64,000 nt of DNA from assembly GCA_903859415.1 (NCBI GenBank), contig CAIOMN010000058.1, forward strand, positions 62,001 through 126,000, written 5' to 3'. Both the position numbers and the translations under genes were made by a program. This stretch comes from an uncultured Methylococcaceae bacterium. Lineage in GTDB: Bacteria; Pseudomonadota; Gammaproteobacteria; Methylococcales; Methylomonadaceae. A model generated the notes under the pieces. That model did not search any database. It saw only the letters and a program-made list of their open reading frames with translations, and had not been told where the DNA came from. This document shows positions 53,095 through 63,126 of this stretch, piece by piece (the stretch's first letter is position 1; the number at the start of each line of letters is the position of its first letter).

Positions 53095-53397
53095 GGTTAT
53101 CCTTGGTATTGATGTTATTTGTACTACGGCTCACAATTTTAGGAGCGAAACAATTTTTTTCGGTTGACTTAAAGAGCAAGGTCAAATTTTGGTATTAAAA
53201 GTGCGGGGATATTAAACTATAGGGACATATAGGCTACCCTTGTTTAAGGTAGTGTTTGTGATATGTTGATAGACTTTAATAATAACTAGGCAAGATTAAG
53301 GTTTTATGACAATAAACCGAAAGTTTCAATTTATTATTGTAACTAATTCTCGGACATTGTCATAAATAACATTTAAAAAAGCAGAACCTAAATCAAA
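53095..53397. other. Intergenic region between the decarboxylase and creA
   Basis: No coding frame. It holds the TTGTCATAAA inverted pair and a weak CTACC/GGTAG hairpin near 53233. The decarboxylase promoter is expected here. Confidence 0.4.
53303..53366. promoter_or_regulatory. TTTATGACAAT / ATTGTCATAAA inverted pair
   Basis: Perfect 11-base inverted copies at 53303-53313 and 53356-53366. TTGTCATAAA resembles a Pho-box half-site and recurs upstream of phoB. Here they lie downstream of creA and upstream of the decarboxylase, so their role is unclear. Confidence 0.3.
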
Positions 53398-53859
53398 TTA
53401 ATCTTTCCAGGGCATGATAGGCACAGTGGATATACTGTTAGCAGGCGCGCCTTCGATCAGTTTTCTACTGATAGCGACATAAACTAAGGTATTGCGTTTA
53501 GCATCAAACATACGAGTCACCTTGGTTTCTTTAAAAAAGAGTGAGGTGTCTTCTGAAAATGCAGTTTCCTGTTCTGGTAAGGCGCCCTTTATAACAATCG
53601 GACCAATCTGACGACAAGCAATAGAAAATTGAGAAGGGTCTTCTGCGACACCCAAAGCACCTGAAATGCCCCCAGACTTGGCTTGACTGATATGGCAGGA
53701 TACGCCCTGAACTTTAGGATCATCAAACGCCTGGACACAGATTTTATTGTTTGCACCGATCAGTTTCCAAGTGGTTGTCACACAACCGATATCTTCGGCA
53801 TACACTGAGGGCGCTAACAATATGAGAGACAAGGTACTGCACAGTAGTAATTTTTTCAT
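53398..53859 (-). CDS. creA: CreA-family periplasmic protein
   Basis: From the chosen ATG 53859 the protein is 153 residues and starts with a signal peptide (MKKLLLCSTLSLILLAPSVYA). The ORF track start at 53979 would add 40 residues that overlap the cupredoxin gene. Conserved CreA blocks: DDPKVQGVSCHISQAKSGG, GLAEDPSQFSIACRQIGP-like segments and VYVAISRKLIEGAPANSISTVPI. CreA is a widespread periplasmic protein of unknown function with a conserved Cys pair. Confidence 0.9.
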   Translation of the reverse strand: MKKLLLCSTLSLILLAPSVYAEDIGCVTTTWKLIGANNKICVQAFDDPKVQGVSCHISQAKSGGISGALGVAEDPSQFSIACRQIGPIVIKGALPEQETAFSEDTSLFFKETKVTRMFDAKRNTLVYVAISRKLIEGAPANSISTVPIMPWKD

Positions 53860-53890
53860 AAGTAGTTTGCTAAAGTAAGTGAATAACGAT

Positions 53891-54577
53891 TTAGTGTTGA
53901 CGACGAATTTTGCCAATAATCTTTTGGTAAAAGTTATTGATACCCGTTGCATTAATAATAATAAAAAAGGGGATGGCAATACCTAATAAGGCACTCAGCA
54001 ACAACACTGACCAGGTTAGCTGAGTCCAGTCCACGGGATAACTATCTGCTTTAACTGGTTTAGTAAGACCCGGTATACTGGGTAAATCCACATCACCACC
54101 ATCGACTTTTAACTGGGCCTTCATGCCTTTTTCCATATGCTGCGGTAACTCACAATGCACTAAATAGGTTTTCTTTTGGCTGGGCATAATCAGAGAGGCC
54201 TGTAGTTGACCCTCTCCATAAAGTTCTAAATGGAACATACCTTCGGGATATATATAACCAGGTAAGCCATGAATCATGAGCTGATGACGAACTTGATCAT
54301 CATTGATAAAGGTAATGTTGATTTTTGCACAAGGTTTAACACTCCATTCCTGCTGGTCAAAGGCAAACATTTTACCGACAAACTTCAACGCATGTTTCTG
54401 GCCCGCATGGATAGTAATATCTACATTTTCTGAAATCTTTGGACAGTCACGTGGCAGCCTGTCAGTATTGGCATTCATGATCATGCCTTTTTCATCCATA
54501 ATCATGCCAGCGTGATCCATCGCTAAAGCTGACTGTAGATTGCCTAACAGGACTAGGCTGAGTAGTAATGCTCTCAT
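53891..54577 (-). CDS. Membrane-anchored cupredoxin-like protein
   Basis: The protein (228 aa) has a signal peptide (LLLSLVLLGNLQSALA), a Met-rich start (MDHAGMIMDEKGMIMNAN) that could bind copper, and a cupredoxin fold. Type-1 copper ligands are visible: VRHQLMIHG (His), YLVHCELPQHMEKGMKA (Cys, His, Met). One C-terminal membrane helix (LLLSALLGIAIPFFIIINA) anchors it facing the periplasm. It starts at the base of the multicopper oxidase stop, so the two are coupled. It probably passes electrons or copper to that oxidase, which is inference. Confidence 0.88.
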   Translation of the reverse strand: MRALLLSLVLLGNLQSALAMDHAGMIMDEKGMIMNANTDRLPRDCPKISENVDITIHAGQKHALKFVGKMFAFDQQEWSVKPCAKINITFINDDQVRHQLMIHGLPGYIYPEGMFHLELYGEGQLQASLIMPSQKKTYLVHCELPQHMEKGMKAQLKVDGGDVDLPSIPGLTKPVKADSYPVDWTQLTWSVLLLSALLGIAIPFFIIINATGINNFYQKIIGKIRRQH

Positions 54578-56235
54578 TATCGTTGTTTCCGTTTATAAAT
54601 GACGACACTAAAGACCAGTAAACCGATGATTAAGCCAACTGCCAATCCAAACAAGACGATTTGTAAATATTTGGGTGACAATAAGCCCGCATCGCCGAGT
54701 AAGGGAGCATAAGTGCCTTCCGCCCACACAGCTTGTTTTTTAGCATAATAATCTTTGTTAAAGACCTGATCGAATAAGTGATCATGCATTTTTGGCATAC
54801 CCTGTTCATCAAGGAATTCTTTATAAGCCAGAATAGCAATATTGCCTCCCGGTTCCATACCATCGGTAGTTGTGCCAGTCGGCACATGATCATGAAACAT
54901 CCATAAGCCAGGGCCATAGCTGTTTAGGCCATTATTTTTAGTTTGTAGATGTAGGTCATTCCGTTGGGCAGGCGCAATGTCAAACACATCACGGGTGATT
55001 TGCTGGGCGGGGGTTAAATCCACACCATCCAAAGCTGTTATAGTCGCCTTATGACCATGGATATGAAGCGCAATTGATGAGCGTTGTAAGTTAGCGATAT
55101 GCAGTTTTATGTCTTCATTTTCTGAAGTGATAATCATGGCATCACGTAACGTGTAGGGAAAAGAATGACCATTCAATAAGAAGTAATTCTCAAAAGATTC
55201 GGTCATATTATAGTCACGACTCATGCGTTGGGCGATGAGTCGGGGGTCATTCGCTTCCTGAATGATCTTGGCCAGCTTTTTATCGATAGATTGATAATGC
55301 AGGTCATACTCCTGGCTATAGGTCTTCTTAATCAACTCAGAAGGATGACGCACTTGACCGGCACCTATGTTAAAGGTTTGCAACCAGTTATTGGGTTGAT
55401 TTTCTTCAACAATAAACATCCCACTGAGTCCCATCATAAAATGCTGGGCTGTTTGTACATGACAATGGTAAAGCATAGTCCCTGAGTGTCTGGGCTGTAT
55501 TTCATAAGTATGGCTTTTACCTGGAAACACGGCATGTTCTTCCATACCATCATTCTCTTCACCTTTGTCTGTTACCCATGCATGATCAACACCATGCAGA
55601 TGAATGGTGTGGGGTAAATAATGAGTATTTTCAAGCGTGATATAAACCTTATCACCCTGCTCGACCCGGATAACAGGGGAGGGGGCTCTTAATAGTGGAT
55701 TGGCAACCACCGAGTTAAAATTCTTCAGTGCCATACCTCTGGATTTAGGCGCATAAACCCACAGTCCGGGTTGAATGCCAGGCGCAATATCAAAGGTATT
55801 GATTAAAAATTCACCATCAGGCGTGGAGCCATTCAGCTCTACTACCTCAAGTTTGATGTGAATCACATCAGGATCACCATCATTATCCAGGTCATCTGTC
55901 ATGGTGAGGGCATCTTGCGCTAGATTAGTTTGCATCAGCGTCGCCATTGATATGTTATTAGTCCCTTTAACTGACGCGGCAACATCATAGGGATTATCAG
56001 GCTCACAGGCCGGTGCTGCTTCTATGCTTACACCATCAATTATTTGTGCAGGCCGCCATTCTGGATGATCATTAGAGCAAGGTTTAACGATGCTGGTATT
56101 ATCTTTTGAGCCAACGAAAACCGTTGCCGGTGGAGTAATATCGGCTTTATCTTGTAGACTGGGAACTGTAACAATTGCAAGTGATGCTAATGCAGAGAGG
56201 AGCAGTATAAATAGTAACGTGCGTAATAAGGTCAT
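54577..56235 (-). CDS. Membrane-anchored multicopper oxidase
   Basis: The protein (552 aa) has an N-terminal membrane/signal segment (LFILLLSALASLAIVTVP) and a C-terminal helix (IVLFGLAVGLIIGLLVFSVVIY). Copper sites: HTIHLHGVDHAW and LYHCHVQTAQHFMMGLSGMF in the first half (type-1 Cys plus T2/T3 His), and ALHIHGHKATI and LWMFHDHVPTGTTTDGMEPGG in the second, which lacks a Cys. The type-1 site thus lies in the first domain only, an arrangement like two-domain oxidases and copper nitrite reductase relatives. Activity as laccase, cuprous oxidase or other cannot be told. It heads the pair with the cupredoxin. Confidence 0.88.
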   Translation of the reverse strand: MTLLRTLLFILLLSALASLAIVTVPSLQDKADITPPATVFVGSKDNTSIVKPCSNDHPEWRPAQIIDGVSIEAAPACEPDNPYDVAASVKGTNNISMATLMQTNLAQDALTMTDDLDNDGDPDVIHIKLEVVELNGSTPDGEFLINTFDIAPGIQPGLWVYAPKSRGMALKNFNSVVANPLLRAPSPVIRVEQGDKVYITLENTHYLPHTIHLHGVDHAWVTDKGEENDGMEEHAVFPGKSHTYEIQPRHSGTMLYHCHVQTAQHFMMGLSGMFIVEENQPNNWLQTFNIGAGQVRHPSELIKKTYSQEYDLHYQSIDKKLAKIIQEANDPRLIAQRMSRDYNMTESFENYFLLNGHSFPYTLRDAMIITSENEDIKLHIANLQRSSIALHIHGHKATITALDGVDLTPAQQITRDVFDIAPAQRNDLHLQTKNNGLNSYGPGLWMFHDHVPTGTTTDGMEPGGNIAILAYKEFLDEQGMPKMHDHLFDQVFNKDYYAKKQAVWAEGTYAPLLGDAGLLSPKYLQIVLFGLAVGLIIGLLVFSVVIYKRKQR

Positions 56236-56328
56236 CTTTTGGTTAAGCTGTTTTGAATAATGACAACTATTGTAATAGTCGGAGAGTCTATTACCTAATA
56301 TGAAGCAAAATTATAAATTAATACTATA

Positions 56329-57651
56329 TTAACGTCGTTTTCTAATACGCCAAATAATAAAGCCGGTAGTGATTAACACTAGCGGTATGACAATTAAAAA
56401 ACCAAAACTCATTAGGTTAATCTCGGTATCAGTTAATTGTAACGACTTGTCATGGGTGTTTTTTGCCGGGATATTGATAAAACGGTCTTCATGAATTAAC
56501 CATGATATAAGCCTGAGGCTTAAGTCGAGATTGCCCAGCGTATTAATATAGGCATTAGATAAAAAATCGCCATCTGCAAAAACAATAATACGTTGTTGAT
56601 TTTTTGCTTTCGTGGTTCGGGTTAACACATATGCAAAAACAAACGCTTGTTGATCGGACTTAGAGTACGTATTACGCACTTTTAAGGATGATTTTTGTGA
56701 GCTATTGAGTAGTTCATCAGTTGTCAAATCAGTCTTTCCTGTTTTCTCTAATGCCGCGACAATAGGGAACAGTGTCATCGTTTGAAGACCTTGAGTAACA
56801 GGGTGTTGCTTATATTGATTGATTACTAAAAAGCTCGGATCTTTAATGCCATTAATCGGGGTGTTCTCATCTACAATGAAACCCTGCCGTTGTTTAATGC
56901 CTAAGGTTTGAAGCAAATCATCAAGTTCTGTTTTATCGGGATCATTTAAAACCAAAAGATTGCCACCTTGTACAATATACTGTTGAATTGCGCTTATTTC
57001 ATTAGCAAGCAGAGGTACTTTAGGCGCTGAAATGATCAACAATGCAGTGTTATCAGGTAGGGCAGATTGGGTCGTTAGATTGACTGTTTGAACATTAATT
57101 TTTCTCAGAGCTAATGCTTTAGCCAATTTGCTCACATCGGTATTCGAGTTTCCTATAGGTGAGCGCTCACCATGGCCGCTCAGAAAAGTCACCCAGTGTT
57201 CGTTTGCATTCGCTAGTTGTAGTAAGGCATTGCTTAGGGTAGATTCATCAATAAAACGTAGTTTTTCAGTTCTACCTTGATATTCAATCAGGATAAGTCC
57301 TTCTGGACCGATATCTAAATCCCGGGCTTTTTCAGGTTCTAAGTCAGGGTCTGTAAAAGTCAGTGTTAAATTTGATTTAATTCGATGATAACGATCAACC
57401 AGTTGGGTAATTTGCGCTCTGAGAGATTGGCCTTTTTTAATATAAGCCATAATCTTAACGTCATCTGGCAGCGCAATGAGTAACTGAACTGAGACAGGGG
57501 ACAAGGTATTACTGGCGTTGTCTGTTATATCCGTTTGCAGGCTGTATTGGGTAGTCAACCAGCCGACAGCGCCCAAAATACCTAATAACATAAAAGTCTT
57601 TAAAGTGGTTTTTAAACGTTGTTGCTGATTAAAGTGCCAGGTGAACTTCAT
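56329..57651 (-). CDS. GldG-like ABC-transporter-associated protein
   Basis: The protein (440 aa) has an N-terminal helix (TFMLLGILGAVGWLTTQY), a large extracytoplasmic part with VTFLSGHGERSPIGN and GGNLLVLNDPDKTELDDLLQTLGI (typical of the GldG/intraflagellar-transport-like family), and a C-terminal helix (SFGFLIVIPLVLITTGFIIW). In Bacteroidetes GldG works with GldA and GldF; in proteobacteria the trio has no settled role. It overlaps the permease gene by 4 bases and is the last gene of the trio. Confidence 0.88.
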   Translation of the reverse strand: MKFTWHFNQQQRLKTTLKTFMLLGILGAVGWLTTQYSLQTDITDNASNTLSPVSVQLLIALPDDVKIMAYIKKGQSLRAQITQLVDRYHRIKSNLTLTFTDPDLEPEKARDLDIGPEGLILIEYQGRTEKLRFIDESTLSNALLQLANANEHWVTFLSGHGERSPIGNSNTDVSKLAKALALRKINVQTVNLTTQSALPDNTALLIISAPKVPLLANEISAIQQYIVQGGNLLVLNDPDKTELDDLLQTLGIKQRQGFIVDENTPINGIKDPSFLVINQYKQHPVTQGLQTMTLFPIVAALEKTGKTDLTTDELLNSSQKSSLKVRNTYSKSDQQAFVFAYVLTRTTKAKNQQRIIVFADGDFLSNAYINTLGNLDLSLRLISWLIHEDRFINIPAKNTHDKSLQLTDTEINLMSFGFLIVIPLVLITTGFIIWRIRKRR

Positions 57652-58406
57652 TTCTGAAAACGCTCATTAGCCAGATAGCGGATACTAAGCAAAAGAAATG
57701 TTGCAATGAATAGAACAAAGTAGCAGAGATCCATTGAGTTGATTTGTCCACTTTGAATAGCTTGAAAATGTCTAAGGATAGATAGGTACTCAAAGAGTTC
57801 ACTGCGTTGATCTTTGATGCTATTGGTCCAGTCTAAAATCCATAACAAGAGGAGAATTCCAATGCTGCCAATGGCTGCAACGGTTGGATGTCCGGCGACG
57901 GTCGACATGAAGAGTCCAACTGCACTAAAGCCTGCTACCAAGAGGTTTAAAGCCAAGAAGTTTGCAAAGAATTTGCCATTATCAAGTTCACCACCCATCA
58001 GTAAAAATAAGGGCATGAGGGCTATCAATGCAACAATTACTAAAAGGAGTCCCAGCGTACCTAAATATTTGCCGATGATAATGTCGCTATTGGAAATAGG
58101 GGCTGACAGTAGCAACGATAGCGTTTTGTTTCTGCGTTCTTCACAAATAAGACGCATGGTTAATAGGGGGGTGACGAGTAATAAAATAATGCCGGCATTA
58201 CTGAATAAAGGCGTCACGACAATATCGGTTAAGCCAGGAGCGCCTTCCATACCGACTAGTTTTGCTTGGATTAGGGTAAACGTCTCAACCTGATTTAAAA
58301 AAAGATACCCTAAGATGACTTGTAATGCCGCCAATATCGACCACGCTAATGGAGATAAGAATAGGCTTTTAAATTCGCGAGTGGCTATAACTAAGGTAAC
58401 ACTCAT
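57648..58406 (-). CDS. ABC transporter permease (GldF-like)
   Basis: The protein (252 aa) has six membrane segments (including LAWSILAALQVILGYLFL, AGIILLLVTPLLTMRLI and LLVIVALIALMPLFLLM) and the ABC2-type ERRNKTLSLLLSAPISNSDII loop. It overlaps the ATPase gene by 4 bases upstream and the GldG-like gene by 4 downstream, so the three are one operon. Confidence 0.9.
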   Translation of the reverse strand: MSVTLVIATREFKSLFLSPLAWSILAALQVILGYLFLNQVETFTLIQAKLVGMEGAPGLTDIVVTPLFSNAGIILLLVTPLLTMRLICEERRNKTLSLLLSAPISNSDIIIGKYLGTLGLLLVIVALIALMPLFLLMGGELDNGKFFANFLALNLLVAGFSAVGLFMSTVAGHPTVAAIGSIGILLLLWILDWTNSIKDQRSELFEYLSILRHFQAIQSGQINSMDLCYFVLFIATFLLLSIRYLANERFQK

Positions 58407-59326
58407 GATTCAACTTGGGTTAATGCCAGAAAAATATCTTCCATCGATTTTTTTATGGGCGTCATTTCTTCCAAACCCCAACCTTTAGCAATAATGGTTT
58501 CAGCTATCTGATGAGTTGGATTGCCTTTCATGGAATAGTGTATGTTGTGACGATTATGAGCAATTTCTTCAATACGGGTGACGTAGGGGATTGCTAATAA
58601 AATTGTGTTGTCAACGGGTGTCCTTGTGATGACTTGAAGACAGCCTTGAGTCATGGTTCGATTAAGCTCAAAGATACTTTCATTAAGAATGATTTTGCCA
58701 TTATTAATAATCTGTACATGTGAACATGTTTCCTGTACTTCAGGCAAAATATGCGTTGATAAAATGATGCCATGATCTTTGCCAAGCTCTTTAATTAATG
58801 CTCGAATCTCTTTGATTTGTATAGGGTCCAAGCCAACGGTTGGTTCATCTAGAATAATCACTTCTGGATTATGCAAGATTGCCTGAGCAATACCAACACG
58901 TTGTTGAAAGCCTTTGGATAAATTGGCAATTAAGCGCTTGGATACTGTTTGTAAACTACAGCGCTCCACTGTTTTGTCGATGATTGGGTAAATAGCTTGC
59001 TTAGTAATACCCTGTAATTGAGCGCAGTAATGTAGAAACTCCTGCACTGTAAGGTCTTTATATAGCGATGGAATATCAGGTAAATAGCCCAGGCTACGTT
59101 TAGCTTTAAGAGGTGCGTTGAGTAAATCAAAGCCATTGATTTTAATTAAACCAGAACTCGGTGCGAGATTGCCACTCAGCATTTGCATTGTAGTCGTTTT
59201 ACCAGCGCCATTGGGACCCAAAAAACCAACAACCTCTCCTTTGGCTAAAGTGAAGCTGATGTTATTAACAACGCAATATTTGCCGTAATATCGGCTTAGG
59301 TTTTCAACTTCAATCAGGTTTGCCAT
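58403..59326 (-). CDS. ABC transporter ATP-binding protein (GldA-like)
   Basis: The protein (307 aa) has Walker A GPNGAGKTTTMQML, the ABC signature LSKGFQQRVGIAQA, Walker B VIILDEPTVGLDP and the switch His in ILSTHILPE. A C-terminal domain of about 90 residues follows. It is first in the ABC operon, 12 bases after the hflD stop. The substrate is unknown. Confidence 0.93.
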   Translation of the reverse strand: MANLIEVENLSRYYGKYCVVNNISFTLAKGEVVGFLGPNGAGKTTTMQMLSGNLAPSSGLIKINGFDLLNAPLKAKRSLGYLPDIPSLYKDLTVQEFLHYCAQLQGITKQAIYPIIDKTVERCSLQTVSKRLIANLSKGFQQRVGIAQAILHNPEVIILDEPTVGLDPIQIKEIRALIKELGKDHGIILSTHILPEVQETCSHVQIINNGKIILNESIFELNRTMTQGCLQVITRTPVDNTILLAIPYVTRIEEIAHNRHNIHYSMKGNPTHQIAETIIAKGWGLEEMTPIKKSMEDIFLALTQVES

Positions 59327-59338
59327 GTTGGCAGAGGG

Positions 59339-59962
59339 CTAAATTTGCTTTAATAATATTTGTAATTCAGCCTGGATCTTTTTTCGATAAAACAGGAACT
59401 TCCAGCGAGTACCTCCACATTGGCGCCATAAGATGGCAGAACGTATCCCAGCAAGTAAACAAGCCCGTATTTTATTGGCCACTTCGTTTCTTGATAAATA
59501 ATTTTGTTCACCATTAACCATGATTCTGGGTTGAAGCGTGCTGATTGTATTCTGGTAAACCTCACCCAGATTAGCGAATACATTCTCATGCATTAAACCA
59601 AAATGCTCGCTTTGAGACTGGGCTTTAATAATTCCCGTCTGAATAATCTTTAACAGGTTTTTATGCTGGCTCAGCTGGTTCTCAAGAAAAACCAATGAAG
59701 CGGAGTAACGCGCTTGTTCAGGGTTAACAATTTTGTAACCTGTCATTTGAATATCAAGTTGTGTTAATCCAAGGCTTAAACCCGATAAACTGCCGTAGAC
59801 ATCAATCACACTGTCAGAATCAATTTTCAAAACACTAGCAATGCTGGTTTCCAGGGCAACTGGGTCACAGCTTCCTTTAGTTGCAAATTGTTGAACCAAG
59901 GCGGCTGCTTGTGCAATACCAGCAAGTGCAATGGTTTGATTGGTAATGGTGTTTAATTGCAT
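59339..59962 (-). CDS. hflD: HflD homologue
   Basis: The protein (207 aa) matches HflD (YcfC), a membrane-associated helical protein found in Gammaproteobacteria. Typical blocks: ITNQTIALAGIAQAAALVQQ, SGLSLGLTQLDIQMTGYK and LSRNEVANKIRACLLAGIRSAILWRQCGG. In E. coli it lies between mnmA and purB and affects lambda CII stability. Here it is placed ahead of the ABC trio. Its presence supports the gammaproteobacterial assignment. Confidence 0.92.
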   Translation of the reverse strand: MQLNTITNQTIALAGIAQAAALVQQFATKGSCDPVALETSIASVLKIDSDSVIDVYGSLSGLSLGLTQLDIQMTGYKIVNPEQARYSASLVFLENQLSQHKNLLKIIQTGIIKAQSQSEHFGLMHENVFANLGEVYQNTISTLQPRIMVNGEQNYLSRNEVANKIRACLLAGIRSAILWRQCGGTRWKFLFYRKKIQAELQILLKQI

Positions 59963-60131
59963 CGTTACTATGTATCCAAGTCATTTAGATGATTATCCTA
60001 CCAAGAAGATACTTATTGGTTCAATGGATATTATTGATAGCTACTTTATAATTTTAAGTTGTATCATGAGTAACACACATTAATCGAATATGATATAAAG
60101 TCAAAATTATTACTAATGATTGGAGATTAAA

Positions 60132-60341
60132 ATGATTGAATCTGAAGTTTTAACCGTTACTGGAATGAAATGTGGTGGTTGTGAAGCGAATATTACCGGT
60201 AAGTTAAGTGCAACTGACGGAGTTATTTCTGTCGTCGCCTCATTCAAAGAGAATGAAGTAAAAGTTGAGTATGATACCGATAAAACCACGCTTGACGATA
60301 TTGAAGATATTATCACGGGAGCAGGATTTAAAGTGGATTAA
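60132..60341 (+). CDS. Heavy-metal-associated (HMA) domain protein, copper-chaperone-like
   Basis: A 69-residue ferredoxin-like protein with the metal motif MKCGGC (GMKCGGCEANI). The start ATG 60132 has GGAG six bases upstream; the ORF track begins at a TTG (60120) in that ribosome-binding site. It resembles CopZ-type chaperones, which hand Cu(I) to P-type ATPases, though no such ATPase is here. The MKCGGC motif, rather than MTCxxC, is also seen in mercury and general HMA proteins. Confidence 0.9.
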   Translation: MIESEVLTVTGMKCGGCEANITGKLSATDGVISVVASFKENEVKVEYDTDKTTLDDIEDIITGAGFKVD

Positions 60342-60502
60342 TTTTTAATTTTATTTCTTAAGCAATTATTATGGAAAGCTATTATTTGTATGACGTAACT
60401 GGTATTAATTGGCTGTTCAAATTAAAATAGGCGGTTATACATTATATTGAGTACACTCAATTATCTTATCGTGATAATCAACACCCCCCTGACGGACTTT
60501 TA

Positions 60503-61411
60503 ATGACTGATCATAAATTAACACATCTTAAAGAGCTCGAAGCTGAGAGTATTCATATAATTCGTGAAGTAGCGGCTGAATTCGAGCGTCCTGTTATGTT
60601 GTATTCCGTCGGAAAAGATTCTGCCGTTATGTTACATTTGACCATGAAGGCATTCTATCCGGGAAAGCCTCCTTTTCCTATGATGCATGTGGATACCACG
60701 TGGAAGTTCAAGGAAATGATAGCCTTTCGTGATCAACTGATTGAGAAGTTGGGCCTGGAGCTTTTGGTTTATATTAATCAGGACGGCGTTGATCAAGGGA
60801 TTGGTCCTTTTACTCACGGCAGTAAAAAACATACTGATGTGATGAAAACAGATGGACTAAAACAAGCCCTGGATAAGTATCAGTTTGATGCTGCTTTTGG
60901 TGGTGCTCGTCGTGACGAAGAGAAATCCAGAGCTAAAGAACGAGTCTATTCTTTTAGAGATAAGAATCACCGCTGGGACCCTAAAAACCAGCGCCCTGAA
61001 TTATGGAATATCTATAATGGGAAAATTGATAAGGGTGAAAGTATTCGGGTATTCCCCCTCTCTAACTGGACAGAACTGGATATTTGGCAATACATTCATT
61101 TAGAAAATATTCCCATCGTGCCTTTGTATTTTGCTAAAGAGCGCCCTGTCGTTAATCGGGATGGTATGCTGATCATGGTCGATGATGACCGAATGCCAAT
61201 TGGCCCTGATGAAAAAGTTGAAATGAAAAAAGTACGTTTCCGTACTTTAGGCTGTTATCCGTTAACCGGTGCAGTTGAGTCAACCGCCACGACACTGCCT
61301 GAAATTATTCAAGAGATGTTATTAACCACGACCTCTGAGCGTCAAGGACGATTGATTGATCATGATCAATCAGGATCGATGGAACAAAAAAAGCGTGAAG
61401 GCTACTTCTAA
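60503..61411 (+). CDS. cysD: CysD, sulfate adenylyltransferase small subunit
   Basis: The protein (302 aa) is the catalytic half of ATP sulfurylase, making APS from sulfate and ATP. The PP-loop is [10 protein letters not shown] and other family blocks are [27 protein letters not shown] and [15 protein letters not shown]. It is 45 bases ahead of cysN in the same direction, an operon. Confidence 0.96.
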   Translation: MTDHKLTHLKELEAESIHIIREVAAEFERPVMLYSVGKDSAVMLHLTMKAFYPGKPPFPMMHVDTTWKFKEMIAFRDQLIEKLGLELLVYINQDGVDQGIGPFTHGSKKHTDVMKTDGLKQALDKYQFDAAFGGARRDEEKSRAKERVYSFRDKNHRWDPKNQRPELWNIYNGKIDKGESIRVFPLSNWTELDIWQYIHLENIPIVPLYFAKERPVVNRDGMLIMVDDDRMPIGPDEKVEMKKVRFRTLGCYPLTGAVESTATTLPEIIQEMLLTTTSERQGRLIDHDQSGSMEQKKREGYF

Positions 61412-61456
61412 TTAAAGCCCAGTCTCTGTAAATATAACAAGAATTCCGAGAAAAAT

Positions 61457-63082
61457 ATGTCCCACCAATCCGATTTAATCAGTACTGATATTGATGCTTA
61501 TCTAACGCAACATGAAAACAAGGAGCTATTAAGATTTTTAACCTGCGGTAACGTTGATGATGGCAAAAGTACACTGATCGGTCGTTTGCTACATGACTCT
61601 AAAATGATTTATGAAGATCAATTGGCTGCAGTTCAGGCGGATAGCGTTAAATCAGGGACAACCGGCGCCGGAAAAATTGACTTGGCTTTGCTGGTGGATG
61701 GTTTGCAAGCCGAACGTGAGCAAGGCATTACCATTGATGTGGCGTATCGTTATTTTTCTACCTCTACCCGCAAGTTTATTATTGCTGATACCCCAGGGCA
61801 TGAGCAATATACCCGTAACATGGCAACGGGTGCTTCTACCTGTGATTTAGCTATCATTTTGATTGATGCCCGTTATGGAGTACAAACGCAAACCAAGCGT
61901 CATAGTTTTATTGCCTCCTTGTTAGGTATTCGTCATATCATTGTTGCCATTAATAAGATGGACTTAGTGGCTTACAGTGAAGAAACCTTTAATAAAATCA
62001 AACAGGATTACCTGGATTTTACTACTACCCTGGATTTGCACGATATTCACTTTATTCCCATGTCAGCCTTAGATGGTGATAACGTCGTTAACCCCAGTGA
62101 AAATATGCCCTGGTTTACCGGGTATCCCTTAATGGAAGCACTGAATAGCGTTGAAATTGCTAATGACCATAACTTTACTGATGCACGTTTCCCTGTGCAA
62201 TATGTTAATCGGCCTAATCTGGATTTTCGTGGCTTTTGCGGTACGGTAGCTTCAGGGATATTTAAAAAGGGTGATCTGATTACAGCGCTACCTTCTGGTA
62301 AAAGCAGTAAGATTAAAGCGATTGTCACGTATGATGGTGATCTTGAAGAAGCTTATCCTCCTATGGCGGTTACCTTAACGTTAGAAGATGAGATTGACGT
62401 CAGTCGTGGTGATATCCTGGTCGGCACTGAAAGCCAGGCACCGACAGTCGATGATAAGTTTAAAGCAACCATTGTATGGATGGCTGAGCAGGCGTTAGTT
62501 CCTGGCCGTCAGTATACTTTTAAATTGGGAACACGCAGTGTTTCAGGCTCTGTCGCTTTAATTCATCATCGAATTGATGTGAATACGCTAGAGCATCATG
62601 ATGCGATTCAACTAAAGTTAAATGAAATCGCCTCTTGCACAGTGACTGTTAACGCCCCTGTGGTTTTTGACTCCTATAAAGTTAATAAAGGCACCGGTGC
62701 TTTCATTATTATTGATCGTTTAACCAATGGTACTGTCGGTGCAGGTATGATTACCGGCATCAGCGAGTCTGAAAATCAACTTCCAGTCAGTCTGGAAGAA
62801 CGCGCTGCACGCTATGGTCAAAAGCCCGTTGCTATCGCTGTTATCGGTGCGAATAATACTGAAAACGCCTATAAGCTAGAAAGAAAGCTGTTTGATAATG
62901 GTCATGCTATTACGGTTTTAGAAACAGCTGAGCCTGCCTTGATTCAGGCTATTAAAAATGCTGGGCTGATCTGTTTATGCGTCACTGATAGTACAGTTGT
63001 TGCAGACATTACCTTTGATACTGAACATCAGTCGATCGATGAAATTTATACAGTATTAAAAGACCAAGCGATCGTTTACTAA
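61457..63082 (+). CDS. cysN: CysN, sulfate adenylyltransferase large subunit with vestigial APS-kinase tail
   Basis: The protein (541 aa) is the GTPase half of ATP sulfurylase. The G1 motif is [17 protein letters not shown], the G3 motif [13 protein letters not shown] and the G4 motif NKMDL. The EF-Tu-like domains end near residue 440. The last 97 residues (from 62789) align with the CysC part of bifunctional CysNC proteins: [30 protein letters not shown] and [12 protein letters not shown]. The kinase P-loop GLSGSGKST is missing (the place reads GANNTEN), as is the DGDNVRHGLN segment. APS kinase activity must come from elsewhere. E. coli CysN is about 475 aa and CysNC about 630, so this length is intermediate. 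Confidence 0.95.
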   Translation: MSHQSDLISTDIDAYLTQHENKELLRFLTCGNVDDGKSTLIGRLLHDSKMIYEDQLAAVQADSVKSGTTGAGKIDLALLVDGLQAEREQGITIDVAYRYFSTSTRKFIIADTPGHEQYTRNMATGASTCDLAIILIDARYGVQTQTKRHSFIASLLGIRHIIVAINKMDLVAYSEETFNKIKQDYLDFTTTLDLHDIHFIPMSALDGDNVVNPSENMPWFTGYPLMEALNSVEIANDHNFTDARFPVQYVNRPNLDFRGFCGTVASGIFKKGDLITALPSGKSSKIKAIVTYDGDLEEAYPPMAVTLTLEDEIDVSRGDILVGTESQAPTVDDKFKATIVWMAEQALVPGRQYTFKLGTRSVSGSVALIHHRIDVNTLEHHDAIQLKLNEIASCTVTVNAPVVFDSYKVNKGTGAFIIIDRLTNGTVGAGMITGISESENQLPVSLEERAARYGQKPVAIAVIGANNTENAYKLERKLFDNGHAITVLETAEPALIQAIKNAGLICLCVTDSTVVADITFDTEHQSIDEIYTVLKDQAIVY

Positions 63083-63126
63083 CACACCTTACCCAATGTC
63101 ATTAAGTTAAAGGAATTTAGTATGCT

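Noticed and set aside
53860-53979. The 40-residue N-terminal extension of CreA in the ORF track
   Set aside because: It overlaps the cupredoxin gene, and a standard signal peptide starts at the internal Met.
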